From: Candidatus Parcubacteria bacterium
GTDB taxonomy: Bacteria; Patescibacteriota; Minisyncoccia; Minisyncoccales; JAGLPU01
Reading direction: 5' to 3'
DNA: 64,000 nt
NCBI GenBank assembly: GCA_023137175.1
Contig: JAGLPU010000016.1
Location: 1 to 64,000 of the forward strand
In this document: one piece after another, positions 8,930 to 17,067 of the stretch
Layout of the letters: every line of letters begins with the position of its first letter
How positions within the stretch are numbered: the stretch's first letter is position 1
Notes under the pieces: model-generated
Seen by the model: the letters and a program-made list of their open reading frames with translations, nothing else
Databases searched by the model: none
What the model was told of the DNA's origin: nothing
Position numbers and translations under genes: made by a program

Positions 8930-9630
8930 TTAAAAATATTTTTAAAATCATTATTGTTTTCATAGTTGGTATTGTGGGCGGAATTTTTTCCGAACATATC
9001 CTCTGGCCTTATTTCATAGAAAGGCCTCTTTTTTACGAATACCAACTGGAAAACAGGCCGATCCACTTAACCGAAACTATCTATATCCAGGAAAATGTTG
9101 CTGTAATTGAAGCAATTGGAAGAGCGGAAAAAGCGATAATAGGAGTAAAAACAGAACTGAAAACAGGGAAAACAATAGAAGGCGGCGGATTGGCCATTAC
9201 TTCTGACGGCTTGATAGTCACTTTAGCTGAACTTGTTCCCCAAGGAGAGGATTTCAGTTTTTTTGTTAACAAAGAAAAAGTTTCTTTTAAGGTATTAAAA
9301 AGAGATTTGAAAGAAAACCTGGCTTTAGTAAAATTGGAAAAGAACGGTTTACCAACTGTCAGTTTTGCCAATATCAGAGAAATAAAGAGGGGACAGACAG
9401 TTTTTTTAAGCGGAATAATTTTCGATGATAAAATTCCGCAAAGAACTGCGAACGAAGGGATTATTAAGCGATATGATGAAAATATGATTTATACCAGTAT
9501 TTTTGATAATCTTTTGGGCAGCTCCTTATTTGATATTGAGGGGAATGTTTTGGGCTTGAACACTGTTAATAAGGCAGGGGAAATTGAGACTATTTCCATT
9601 GAGATTATAAAACAATTCGCCGGATTTTAA
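8926..9630 (+). CDS. HtrA-like pseudoprotease, membrane-anchored
   Basis: The 234-residue protein has an N-terminal membrane span (about 5-24) followed by a trypsin-like HtrA fold without a PDZ domain. The catalytic positions are lost. GLAITSDGLIVTLAELV aligns with the HtrA segment GFIISSDGMVLTNKHVV, so the His becomes Ala/Glu. KENLALVKL replaces KDLAVLKI, so the Asp becomes Asn. NLLGSSLFD stands where GNSGGPL should be. The rest of the fold (FSFFVNKEKVSFKVL, GNVLGLNTV) is retained, so this is a maintained inactive homologue and not a decaying gene. It starts inside the clpB stop codon, implying translational coupling. A scaffold or regulator for HtrA or for envelope substrates is an inference. 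Confidence 0.75.
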   Translation: MIKNIFKIIIVFIVGIVGGIFSEHILWPYFIERPLFYEYQLENRPIHLTETIYIQENVAVIEAIGRAEKAIIGVKTELKTGKTIEGGGLAITSDGLIVTLAELVPQGEDFSFFVNKEKVSFKVLKRDLKENLALVKLEKNGLPTVSFANIREIKRGQTVFLSGIIFDDKIPQRTANEGIIKRYDENMIYTSIFDNLLGSSLFDIEGNVLGLNTVNKAGEIETISIEIIKQFAGF

Positions 9631-9663
9631 GTTAAAATTTTATAAGAGGATAGATTTAAAGAT

Positions 9664-9682
9664 CACCAGCAGGGTGTTTTTT
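9664..9682 (+). terminator. Weak intrinsic terminator after the HtrA-like gene
   Basis: CACC (9664-9667) pairs with GGTG (9673-9676) around a five-base loop and is followed by six T. The stem is only four pairs long, so termination is likely partial. Confidence 0.4.
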
Positions 9683-9704
9683 ATTTCTAACATTACTGAA
9701 AAAT

Positions 9705-9733
9705 TTGACAGAATCTTAATTCTGTGCTATTCT
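9705..9733 (+). promoter_or_regulatory. Strong sigma-70-type promoter
   Basis: TTGACA (9705-9710) and TATTCT (9728-9733) are separated by exactly 17 bases, and TGC directly before the -10 makes it an extended -10. Transcription should start near 9740. It points into the short unit at 9740-9942. Confidence 0.65.
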
Positions 9734-9800
9734 TTAAATTACGAAATGCATTTTAACAATTAAATTCGAATTTATAAAAACAAAGTATGGCCATTCTGAA

Positions 9801-9896
9801 ATGATAGCTGCAGGATATTTGAGCAAAGATAAAGAGGGAAAAGTCATGCTGACAGATCTTGCATTAGCTAAAATTCATGCAGAATATGCAAGATAA
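9801..9896 (+). CDS. Putative small protein of 31 residues
   Basis: ATG 9801 to TAA 9894-9896 encodes a charged peptide starting MIAAGYLSKDKEGK and ending KIHAEYAR. The frame stays open upstream to 9738, right at the predicted transcription start, so a longer product from a non-ATG start is possible. It lies between a consensus promoter and a terminator, which supports transcription. Translation is uncertain, because no Shine-Dalgarno sequence precedes the ATG. A small regulatory RNA is the alternative. I do not recognise the peptide. Confidence 0.35.
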   Translation: MIAAGYLSKDKEGKVMLTDLALAKIHAEYAR

Positions 9897-9904
9897 AATA
9901 AAGT

Positions 9905-9942
9905 CCCACCAGACATTTGAAGATTGGTGGGCTATTTTTTTT
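9905..9942 (+). terminator. Intrinsic terminator with competing downstream hairpin
   Basis: CCCACCA (9905-9911) pairs with TGGTGGG (9925-9931), followed by a CTA and a run of eight T. GGCTAT (9930-9935) can alternatively pair with ATAGCC (9946-9951), using bases of the first stem, so the two structures are mutually exclusive. Confidence 0.65.
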
Positions 9943-10020
9943 GAGATAGCCTATTAAAAAGAAGGCCAAAACTCTATTTTTGTTTTTTAAGGAAGGAGAT
10001 AAATTCTTATAGGTAAATTG

Positions 10021-10061
10021 ATAGTTGACTATTGACAGTAAACTGTCAACTATGTTAGGAT
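10021..10061 (+). promoter_or_regulatory. Promoter inside nested palindromes (operator candidate)
   Basis: ATAGTTGAC (10021-10029) is mirrored by GTCAACTAT (ending 10052). Inside it, TTGACAG and CTGTCAA form a second palindrome around TAAA. The inner left arm is also the -35 (TTGACA, 10032-10037). The -10 is TAGGAT (10056-10061) with TGT before it, 18 bases downstream. Six bases then lead to ATG 10068, the leaderless spacing. Repression by the HTH protein encoded directly downstream is the simplest inference. Confidence 0.6.
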
Positions 10062-10067
10062 TTAGGC

Positions 10068-11045
10068 ATGAAAACAAATACCAGCCAGAAAATTTTAGAT
10101 TATGTAAGTTCCAAGGGGCGGGTATCCGCTAAAGAGATTATTGACTATCTGGGCTTTAGCCGCCAAGCTGTTTTTAAGCAGCTAGCTAAACTTTTGGAAC
10201 AAGAAAAAATCAGCAAACTCGGCATGCCACCGAAGGTTTTTTATGTGATTGTTGAAAACAGAAAAGCTCAAAAGGAATATGAGATATTGGAAGACATCAA
10301 GATCTTTATTGAAGAGAGATTTATAGATATTACGCCAGCCGGTCAAATGCAGAAAGGGTGGACAGCTTTTGTTGATTGGTGTTTGAAGCGCAATCAAGAT
10401 GTTAAAAAATCAGCAATGGATTATGTGGATATTATCAAAAAATATGACGCCATTAGGAAAAACGGATTGATTGATGGGATGAAAAAAATGAAAAACACTT
10501 TTTCTAAAGTTTACCTGGACTCTCTTTTTTATCTTGATTTTTACAGTGTTGAAAGATTTGGCAAGACAAGATTGGGCAAGACTTTGCTTTATGCCAAACA
10601 GAGTCAAAACAAAGCAATGATTAAGGAAATTGCTAAAGAGATAAAGCCTGCTATTCAGCATTTGATTAGAAAATATAATGTTGATGCAGTCGCTTTTATC
10701 CCGCCGACAGTGAAAAGAGAAGTGCAATTTATTAAAGAATTGGAAAGAAATTTAAAGCTTAGTGTTAATATAATCCGTATTACAAAGATCAAAACTCCGA
10801 TTATGGTTCCGCAGAAAACGCTCAGTAAACTGGAAGACAGAATTGAAAACGCGGAACAGACATTTATTTTAGAAGAAACAACGCTATATAATAATATTCT
10901 GCTTATCGATGATGCAGTGGGTTCGGGAGCTACTCTTAATGAGATCGCCGCTCAAATCAAAAAGAAAAGCCTTGTTAAGGATAAAATCATTGGTTTAGCA
11001 ATTACCGGAAGCTTAAAGGGCTTTGATGTTATCAGCGAGGTATAA
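10068..11045 (+). CDS. HTH-phosphoribosyltransferase fusion regulator
   Basis: The 325-residue protein has an N-terminal winged helix (about 1-65; ILDYVSSKGRVSAKEIIDYL, FSRQAVFKQLAKLLEQEKI). The C-terminal ComF-like phosphoribosyltransferase domain (about 195-325) carries the PRPP loop ILLIDDAVGSGATLNEIA and the upstream PP-x-x-KRE segment. The middle is alpha-helical without known motifs. HTH-PRTase fusions such as PurR of Bacillus sense PRPP or nucleotides, so a ligand-responsive regulator is likely; this follows from the fold and not from a close family match. The gene is preceded by a palindrome overlapping its promoter, consistent with autoregulation. It converges with the next gene, the two stops lying only 4 bases apart. 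Confidence 0.72.
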   Translation: MKTNTSQKILDYVSSKGRVSAKEIIDYLGFSRQAVFKQLAKLLEQEKISKLGMPPKVFYVIVENRKAQKEYEILEDIKIFIEERFIDITPAGQMQKGWTAFVDWCLKRNQDVKKSAMDYVDIIKKYDAIRKNGLIDGMKKMKNTFSKVYLDSLFYLDFYSVERFGKTRLGKTLLYAKQSQNKAMIKEIAKEIKPAIQHLIRKYNVDAVAFIPPTVKREVQFIKELERNLKLSVNIIRITKIKTPIMVPQKTLSKLEDRIENAEQTFILEETTLYNNILLIDDAVGSGATLNEIAAQIKKKSLVKDKIIGLAITGSLKGFDVISEV

Positions 11046-11049
11046 ATTA

Positions 11050-14000
11050 TTAATCAGCGTTTCTCACCGCTAAAATTTTAACAGGCCGGTGGCTGGCTAA
11101 GTATCTTATTTTATCTCCAAAATTAGCGTTTTTTCTAGAAACATAATTATCTAAATACCAATGTTTGGAAGGATCAGGAAAATAAGCGGTAGAGGACCAA
11201 TAATGCCAGTTAGAACTTATCCCTCGGTGGGTCATTCCAGCAGAAAGCAATAACTCTTTTATAGTCGGTAAACGCCAGTCTGTATGGCCGGCAAACTCTA
11301 AATTTTCCACATAGTCAACAGCTTGTTCCCAAGTACATGAATAAGTTGAAAATTCAGTTTCATGCCATATTAGGTTTGTGCATAGATCTGTTTTTGTACC
11401 GTCTCCATTATCTTCAACGCCTAAAACACAGCCTTTTTGATGATAGCCGTCATCTCCTTCTTTGTAAGAGGAGTATGGGTTGTTAGAAGGCAGGATTTCA
11501 TTATTTTCAGGACCGCGAACAGGCCTTAGATAATAAAGGGCTGACAAATCTCTACGAATATCCGTTCTATATGTCTGAGCGTTATTGAAGTCTACAGCAT
11601 AAACATTGTAAATATATCCGTCGCCAATCCAATCTTTCCAATGAGATGATGTCCAGTATTTATCAGATATTTGATTTAAAAAGTAGTTGCTGTTAATTGT
11701 GGGAGTGTTCTCATAATCAACAATACTGAATAATTCATTATAGCTGGGTAGCCGCCAGTCTGTATAACCTGCGAAGTCCAGCTCATTGCAAAACTCAATT
11801 GCATTTGTCCATCTGGTAGTTGTGCCGTTATTTCCGCCAACTCCCGTTCCATCTTTTCCCCACATTAGGCCTGTGCAGTTATCTGTAATAGTGCCGTCAT
11901 TATTGTCGGTGTAGTCATCACGGCATCCGGATGTGTAAAATCCATCATCGTATTTATCGTACGAAGTTGTTTGTCCGGTGGCAGGCAAGATTCCTCCTAA
12001 CAAAGGAATTTCAGAAGAGACAATATTGGAAATTTCAGAATAATTTTGGCCATCAAAAGCTTTGACTGCAAAATAATAAGTGGAATTATAGTAAAGGTCA
12101 TGAATAGTAACAGTGGTCGAGGTTGAGATAAGAGTATTATCCCAATTGTTTTCATCAATTTCTTGTTTACTGCAATGGATGCTATAAGAAAGGTTTTCCA
12201 CAGGGGTGTCTTGATCACTGGATGCTGACCAAGATAAAGTGACAGCATTATTATTCCTATTAATGATAGCAAGATCAATAATCGCTTCGGGAGAAAAAAT
12301 ATTGCTTATTTCTCCTTTGCTGTTAGTAGGGAACGGCATTTCTTTGATTTCAAAGTCCGGCAAATTATTGTTTGTGTCAATGTAATTTCCAACGCTGTTT
12401 TGAATGCGGGACAAGCTTCTCCCTTCCTGTGGAGCAAGCGCGCTATTTTCTTCTTTAACTAGAGTTTCTGCCCAGCCTAAAGCGTCAATTTTACAGCTTT
12501 TCGCGGATTCAGTGCTGGTAGCTTCTTGTGGATTACAGGAAAAAATAGCAATAGAACCGAATTCATCATTCAATTGCTTAGTTCCATAAACTTGCCAGTC
12601 GCTGTCAGGATTGCCATTTTCCTGTGGATAACTATTCAAGCCGATGAGATAATAACTGTTTGCTGAGATAACTGCCACTTCCGGAAATTCCTTATTCCTA
12701 TTAGGCTCATTCCAATCCCGGTTGGAAGGAAAATAGGAAAAGTACCAGCTGCTTATATCAACATCTTCGTTCGTTGGGTTATAAAGCTCTATAAATTCTT
12801 TATCAGCAAGCTGAATTTCGGATATTACTATTGTTTGAGCTAACGGCAGTTCAATAGTGATTGTTGCTTCCTTCCATTCGCTTTGATTGCCAGCCTTGTC
12901 TTTAGCTTTAATTTTAAATAAATAATTATGTTCGTTCTTGCCCTTTAAAGAAAGTTGAGTTTTATCTGCTGTGAGCTCCAGAGTTTCATTTATGGGCCAA
13001 CTTTTCCAAGTTTCATCCATATATTCCATAATATCACTATCACCGGAACTGTCTGTGTATAAAATAGAGAAAGAGTCTATGCCGGAAGGGGAATCAGTTC
13101 CAACTATATCCGTGGCTGCCCAGCTAAGAGTGAAATAAAGGGAGCTTTGTGCTGTGGATAAGTCAAAGTTAACTATTGGAGGAGTATTGTCTAAAAACTC
13201 TTCTATTATTTCTTCTTCGGATGTCGTTGCGCTATTTTCTTGTTTTGGCGTTCCCATTACTTCACTATTGCCATCATATGTATGCCAGCCGATTGAATCC
13301 TTTTCCATTGTTCTTTTTTCAGTATTATCTCCGGCAGGCCAAGTATCAACAATTATTTCGTCAATTAAATTACAATTTTGGTCAAATAGCCGCAACGATT
13401 CATTTTCGTTATTTAAATAGCCGGAATATATTTTATCGGCCTGAATATTAGGAACCGCTTCTTCGTTTCTTTCCAGCAGATAAAAGCCTTGGGCAGAAAT
13501 AGAATCATTATCAAAGATGATTTTTATTTGTTCGTCTTTATCTAAAAGCTGCCAGCCGGCAAGAGAAACATCTTCTTGCGATGTGTTTTTTAGTTCCAGC
13601 CATTCATTCCGCCAATCAGCTAAATTTCCCATCCATGCGATTTCGTTAAAAACTATTGGTGTATTAGTGGCTGTGGATAAGTTTTCTTGGGAGCAAAATT
13701 GAGGTTCGGAGTTTTCCACAGGCACACTTGCTTCTTGAAGATTACTTGTTGTTCCGCCGGAACTGCTTGTGATGCCGGCGCTGTTCTTTTCTTTCGGAGT
13801 TCCCATAACTTTGTTTTTAGGAAAGTTATTGCCATAGGTTTGCCAGTTTAAATTATTTGATCTTTCCATTGTTCTTTTTTCGGAACTGCTTCCTCCCTCC
13901 CAATTCGGATCGGCGATTGCTTCATCTTGAATCTGGCATTCGGCATCAAAGAGATATAGCGCTTCTTCTGAGTTTTTAAGATTGCCGGTGTAAATAAGAT

Positions 14001-15687
14001 CGGCAGCAAGTCCCGGGACAGAATCATCATCGGTTCTTTCAAGTAGATAGAATCCTTCAGCCGGGATAATATCTTTTTCTGTGAAGATTATTTGGATTTG
14101 TTCATCTTTGTCTGAAAGTTGCCAACCATTCAAGTTGATTTCTTTATTGGTAAGATTTTTGAGTTCAATCCATTCATTACTTGATGAATCTTTTGTTCCC
14201 ATCCATGCGATTTCGTTGATCAAGATAGCGTTCTGAATAGGAGATGTTCCTGTTTTCTTTCGGCAGATTGCTGGTTCTTCCACTATTTCTTCTTTTAGTT
14301 CTCCTTCTTCTTCAATTTCCTCTGCTTCCAAGCTTTCTTCTTTCTCTTCTTCCGGTATTTTAATTATTTTAGCTAATTGGACTTCTCTTTTTCCCATTTC
14401 TATTATTTTTTGGGAAAGAACATCCATTTCTTCACTAATGTCATCCAGCTTTTCTACAATCTCATCCAGCGAACGGCCGTTTTCGGCAGACGCATCAATA
14501 AAGAAAGGAGGTCGTGTCTCCTGCGTTTCTTCTGGAGGCTTAATTTTTAAAGATTCAGGTAAAATAGTAAGTAGTTTTGTTTCTATTTCTTCAATCTTTG
14601 TGCTGGTAATTTTATTTTCCGTAATAAGCTTGGAATATATGTCGTCTTTTTCTGAAAGGGGGAGCGTTTGAACCAAAGAAGCTCCAAAAGGATTGTGTTT
14701 ATCAATAGTTCTTTTTATTCTATCAAAAGCTCTTCCTATTGAGTCAGCAGCATCTTTTAACCCTTTTCCTATGTCTTCAAAAATATTTGAAGAAGAGTTT
14801 TCCACAGGTTCGTCTTTTTTAGCAAACTTTTGAGAAATATTTTCTATTGTCCATTTTATTTCTTTGATTTTGCTTTTTATAGGTTCCGTAAGGTTTCTCT
14901 CCCACCACGAAAGTGGTCTTAACCCTAAATCAGGCACAGGTTGGTCAAAGATAATATCAATAGTAGGCGCACCAATCCATTTATATTCTCCATATCTATC
15001 TTTTTCTGTCGCGCCTTGTATTTTAGTAATGAAAGGAGGTAAATTACTTTCCAATTCGTGATAAAAATTTACATTAGATTTCGGTGGATTAATGGGATTT
15101 GGAGAGTAAAATCTTATTTCAGTTTTATTATCAGATGGCCTGCGAATTATAATATATTGAAAAACAGCTTTTGCGTTTTTTCTTTGATAATAATAATTAA
15201 ATTCTATCGCCCCGGCAGCCACTTTTATTTCTTCTTGCATTAACCAATCCATTCCATATTCCACGGCTCTACTGATACTCTCTCTTTCAAATTTTTCCAA
15301 AACTGGTCCAACATCACCGGCGGCAATCAGCTTTGCCATGTCCACGGCATTTTTAGTTATTTTCCATGTCACTTTAATCGGAATATCTATAAAAAAATAG
15401 TTTAGGGCATTCTCTACCGCTGCCGCTTTAAGAAACACCGGCACAGCCCTTTCTTCTGGCGTAGAATAAACAGAGGTTTCAGAAATAAAATGTTTATCAG
15501 TAAATATCTGGATTGACGATCTTAATAATTTTTGAGTATCTTCTTTAGTAATCTCAAGGTGTTTCTTTAATTCTTTAAGAGAAAGTTCATCAGTATTATC
15601 TGCCAAGGCTATTTTAGGTAAAAAGAAAAAGCCTACTAAACAAATCAGCAAAGCTATAAAAGAAACCTTTTTAGTAAAGATATTCAT
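11050..15687 (-). CDS. Giant secreted protein with lamin-tail, Fn3-like and DUF1566 domains
   Basis: The 1545-residue protein starts with a signal peptide (about 1-29, ending IALADN). An alpha-helical region of about 450 residues with an acidic coiled-coil stretch follows. Lamin-tail (LTD) domains lie near 485-630, 680-812 and 952-1100 (INEIAWMGTKDSSSNEWIEL, FNEIAWMGNLADWRNEWLEL, ISEIQLADKEFIEL). Immunoglobulin/Fn3-like segments lie near 836-949 and 1136-1225. Two C-terminal DUF1566 (Lcl-type) domains share the signature AGYTDWRLPS/AGHTDWRLPT. It is probably a cell-surface adhesin or cell-wall-associated protein. GGGAGGAAA about 9 bases before the ATG is a canonical ribosome-binding site, unlike the leaderless genes nearby. 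The two LTD units with IAWMG and the two DUF1566 units look like internal duplications. Confidence 0.82.
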   Translation of the reverse strand: MNIFTKKVSFIALLICLVGFFFLPKIALADNTDELSLKELKKHLEITKEDTQKLLRSSIQIFTDKHFISETSVYSTPEERAVPVFLKAAAVENALNYFFIDIPIKVTWKITKNAVDMAKLIAAGDVGPVLEKFERESISRAVEYGMDWLMQEEIKVAAGAIEFNYYYQRKNAKAVFQYIIIRRPSDNKTEIRFYSPNPINPPKSNVNFYHELESNLPPFITKIQGATEKDRYGEYKWIGAPTIDIIFDQPVPDLGLRPLSWWERNLTEPIKSKIKEIKWTIENISQKFAKKDEPVENSSSNIFEDIGKGLKDAADSIGRAFDRIKRTIDKHNPFGASLVQTLPLSEKDDIYSKLITENKITSTKIEEIETKLLTILPESLKIKPPEETQETRPPFFIDASAENGRSLDEIVEKLDDISEEMDVLSQKIIEMGKREVQLAKIIKIPEEEKEESLEAEEIEEEGELKEEIVEEPAICRKKTGTSPIQNAILINEIAWMGTKDSSSNEWIELKNLTNKEINLNGWQLSDKDEQIQIIFTEKDIIPAEGFYLLERTDDDSVPGLAADLIYTGNLKNSEEALYLFDAECQIQDEAIADPNWEGGSSSEKRTMERSNNLNWQTYGNNFPKNKVMGTPKEKNSAGITSSSGGTTSNLQEASVPVENSEPQFCSQENLSTATNTPIVFNEIAWMGNLADWRNEWLELKNTSQEDVSLAGWQLLDKDEQIKIIFDNDSISAQGFYLLERNEEAVPNIQADKIYSGYLNNENESLRLFDQNCNLIDEIIVDTWPAGDNTEKRTMEKDSIGWHTYDGNSEVMGTPKQENSATTSEEEIIEEFLDNTPPIVNFDLSTAQSSLYFTLSWAATDIVGTDSPSGIDSFSILYTDSSGDSDIMEYMDETWKSWPINETLELTADKTQLSLKGKNEHNYLFKIKAKDKAGNQSEWKEATITIELPLAQTIVISEIQLADKEFIELYNPTNEDVDISSWYFSYFPSNRDWNEPNRNKEFPEVAVISANSYYLIGLNSYPQENGNPDSDWQVYGTKQLNDEFGSIAIFSCNPQEATSTESAKSCKIDALGWAETLVKEENSALAPQEGRSLSRIQNSVGNYIDTNNNLPDFEIKEMPFPTNSKGEISNIFSPEAIIDLAIINRNNNAVTLSWSASSDQDTPVENLSYSIHCSKQEIDENNWDNTLISTSTTVTIHDLYYNSTYYFAVKAFDGQNYSEISNIVSSEIPLLGGILPATGQTTSYDKYDDGFYTSGCRDDYTDNNDGTITDNCTGLMWGKDGTGVGGNNGTTTRWTNAIEFCNELDFAGYTDWRLPSYNELFSIVDYENTPTINSNYFLNQISDKYWTSSHWKDWIGDGYIYNVYAVDFNNAQTYRTDIRRDLSALYYLRPVRGPENNEILPSNNPYSSYKEGDDGYHQKGCVLGVEDNGDGTKTDLCTNLIWHETEFSTYSCTWEQAVDYVENLEFAGHTDWRLPTIKELLLSAGMTHRGISSNWHYWSSTAYFPDPSKHWYLDNYVSRKNANFGDKIRYLASHRPVKILAVRNAD

Positions 15688-15725
15688 TTTTTCTATTTCC
15701 TCCCTTTTTTCCTCCTCTAATATAT

Positions 15726-16406
15726 CTATTCAATAACAACTGTTTCTAAAAATTTATCAAATTCTTGTTCGCATCGCTCTTTATCTTCCGAAAAAAGATA
15801 TGTTTCAAATATATATATATATTTATTTTTTGGGATTTTAACCGCAATATATTCTCCCGGAAGGATTGATTCATCTTCAGGATGATTTTCTTTTGGAGAG
15901 TAAGCATGTTTAACAGCATAACTTCCGTTGACTTCAATGATTTTATCGTCATGGTGAATTTTATCAGAATAAAATTCATTATATTCCTCTGGCGATTCTA
16001 AATACCAATTTATCTGGTTTTGAAGATCATTATATTCCATCTCATAGACACCTACTTTTTTTTCTTTGCTTACATACATTGCTACAGCACATCCTTTTTC
16101 AAATATGGGGAAATTATAATTAATTGTTTCTGGGTATAATTGGAAATCAGGGCTAGTAAAAAGAAAACTTTCTTCTTCTTTTTCTATCTGCCAGTCTATA
16201 AGAATCTCCATTGTTAGTCTTGTCCCTTTATGTTTTATTATCTTCTTACTTTCCGTTTCTTCAATAATGAATTCGTTAGAAGGCACATATCTATGCCATT
16301 TAGCGTATTCCTCCAATTGCCAGGAATAATAAAGCTTTCCTGCGATACCAAGAACAACAAATAACAAAATAACTAGCACGGAAATAATAATTTTCTTTTT
16401 ATTCAT
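15726..16406 (-). CDS. Membrane-anchored protein of unknown function
   Basis: This 226-residue protein has an N-terminal membrane span (about 5-24) and an extracytoplasmic alpha/beta domain. The pattern of an exposed strand-rich domain ending ILPGEYIAVKIPKNKYIYI and a C-terminal helix CEQEFDKFLETVVIE vaguely resembles PsbP-like lipoproteins, but there is no lipobox cysteine and I cannot assign a family. It lies upstream of the giant secreted protein on the same strand, 38 bases away, and may share its transcript. ATG 16406 follows TAAGAT by six bases, again the leaderless spacing, and an 11-pair dyad lies just upstream. Confidence 0.6.
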   Translation of the reverse strand: MNKKKIIISVLVILLFVVLGIAGKLYYSWQLEEYAKWHRYVPSNEFIIEETESKKIIKHKGTRLTMEILIDWQIEKEEESFLFTSPDFQLYPETINYNFPIFEKGCAVAMYVSKEKKVGVYEMEYNDLQNQINWYLESPEEYNEFYSDKIHHDDKIIEVNGSYAVKHAYSPKENHPEDESILPGEYIAVKIPKNKYIYIFETYLFSEDKERCEQEFDKFLETVVIE

Positions 16407-16427
16407 ATTTTAATCTTATTTATGGGT

Positions 16428-16452
16428 TTGTGCTTAACTCGGTTGAGCACAA
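16428..16452. promoter_or_regulatory. Dyad upstream of the membrane protein gene
   Basis: TTGTGCTTAAC (16428-16438) pairs with GTTGAGCACAA (16442-16452) with one G-T mismatch and a three-base centre. It lacks a T-run, so an operator or leader hairpin is more likely than a terminator. A related dyad lies at 17044-17062, on the other side of hicBA. Confidence 0.45.
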
Positions 16453-16456
16453 GCAA

Positions 16457-16486
16457 AAAGAAAAAGGAGCTTATTCCTTTTTCTTT
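16457..16486 (-). terminator. Intrinsic terminator overlapping the hicA stop
   Basis: AAAGAAAAAGGA (16457-16468) pairs perfectly with TCCTTTTTCTTT (16475-16486) around a six-base loop. Read on the minus strand it ends in a U-rich arm and directly follows hicA, whose stop codon it overlaps. Confidence 0.6.
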
Positions 16487-16715
16487 ATTTCTTTAATAAT
16501 TTTATGAATTCTTCAGTTGAGATCTCTAAATCGCAAAGAATCGCTTTTAGTGTTCCCCGAGGAATATCTTTTCCTGAATGGAAGGGGACAGTCACTCTTC
16601 TGTTATCCTGGTGTTTAAATTGAATATGGCTTCCTACTTGATGATATTTAAAGAATCCAATTTTCTTTAAAACTCTTATTAGTTCTTTGGATTTTACAAT
16701 AGGCAATTTTGGCAT
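16485..16715 (-). CDS. hicA: HicA-type mRNA interferase toxin
   Basis: The 76-residue protein matches HicA/YcfA: a small dsRNA-binding-like fold with the catalytic histidine in QVGSHIQFKH, then RVTVPFHSGKDIPRGTLKAIL, typical of the family. HicA cleaves mRNA when freed from its antitoxin. Length is normal and the His is intact, so the toxin looks functional. It is the second gene of the pair, starting 3 bases after the hicB stop, which is the antitoxin-first order found in many hicBA loci. The start ATG gives MPKLPIVKSKELIRVLKKIGF, the expected N-terminal helix. A strong hairpin terminates the unit. Confidence 0.9.
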   Translation of the reverse strand: MPKLPIVKSKELIRVLKKIGFFKYHQVGSHIQFKHQDNRRVTVPFHSGKDIPRGTLKAILCDLEISTEEFIKLLKK

Positions 16716-16718
16716 AAT

Positions 16719-16964
16719 CTAATTTTTTATAAGTTCTTTTTCGGTGAAAGTTTGAATAAATTCTAAGCTTTCCTTGTCCTGAGAAATAGCATTCTTGTCT
16801 TTCAGGAGTCCTTGGATGTGGCATTTTATTGCATCTCTTAGATTTTTTCTCGTTTCTTGTATTGTTTTACCCCAAGTATGGCAACCACGCAAAGAAGGAA
16901 CATATCCATGAAATGTGTTCTTTTCGTCCGGTTCAATAATAATTCTAAAAGTATATATGCTCAT
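16719..16964 (-). CDS. hicB: HicB-type antitoxin
   Basis: The 81-residue protein is the partial RNase H fold of HicB antitoxins: YTFRIIIEPDEKNTFHGYVP, SLRGCHTWGKTIQETRKNL and AIKCHIQGLL match the family pattern. It should bind and neutralise the HicA toxin encoded just downstream. No C-terminal HTH or ribbon-helix-helix domain is visible, because the protein ends soon after the core. If so, autoregulation would need another DNA-binding element, or the basic N-terminus. The upstream region is very AT-rich, with TATACT-like -10 candidates on the minus strand. Confidence 0.9.
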   Translation of the reverse strand: MSIYTFRIIIEPDEKNTFHGYVPSLRGCHTWGKTIQETRKNLRDAIKCHIQGLLKDKNAISQDKESLEFIQTFTEKELIKN

Positions 16965-17043
16965 AATTAAAAAAGTATTAATTATTTAACTTGTTAGTAT
17001 ATTAGCCAAAAAATCATACGAATGCAATAGCTTGTAGTAATTG

Positions 17044-17062
17044 TGCTAAACCGGGTTTAACA
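17044..17062. promoter_or_regulatory. Second dyad, related to 16428-16452
   Basis: TGCTAAACC (17044-17052) and GGTTTAACA (17054-17062) form a nine-pair dyad with one G-T mismatch. It shares the GTGCT-A-AAC core with the dyad left of hicBA. It lies upstream of hicB and next to the terminator of the 17111 gene. Confidence 0.35.
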
Positions 17063-17067
17063 TATAA

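Larger units (their letters stand above)
9631..10067. other. 437-base intergenic region with a short independent transcription unit
   Basis: This stretch has no long gene. In order it holds a weak terminator-like hairpin (9664-9682), a strong promoter (9705-9733), a 31-codon open reading frame (9801-9896), a terminator with an alternative hairpin (9905-9951), an A/T-rich filler, and a nested palindrome that includes the promoter of the gene at 10068. Each part is listed separately. Confidence 0.7.

Noticed and set aside
9631-10067. tRNA or structured RNA in the largest gap
   Set aside because: No cloverleaf arms or TTCGA-type T-loop were found; only promoter, terminator and a short frame are supported.
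9868-10077. 69-codon minus-strand reading frame
   Set aside because: It crosses a terminator and a palindromic promoter and shows no family similarity.
16485-16964. hicBA as sign of a prophage or genomic island
   Set aside because: No integrase, transposase, tRNA or target-site duplication is seen; the flanking dyads alone are too weak.
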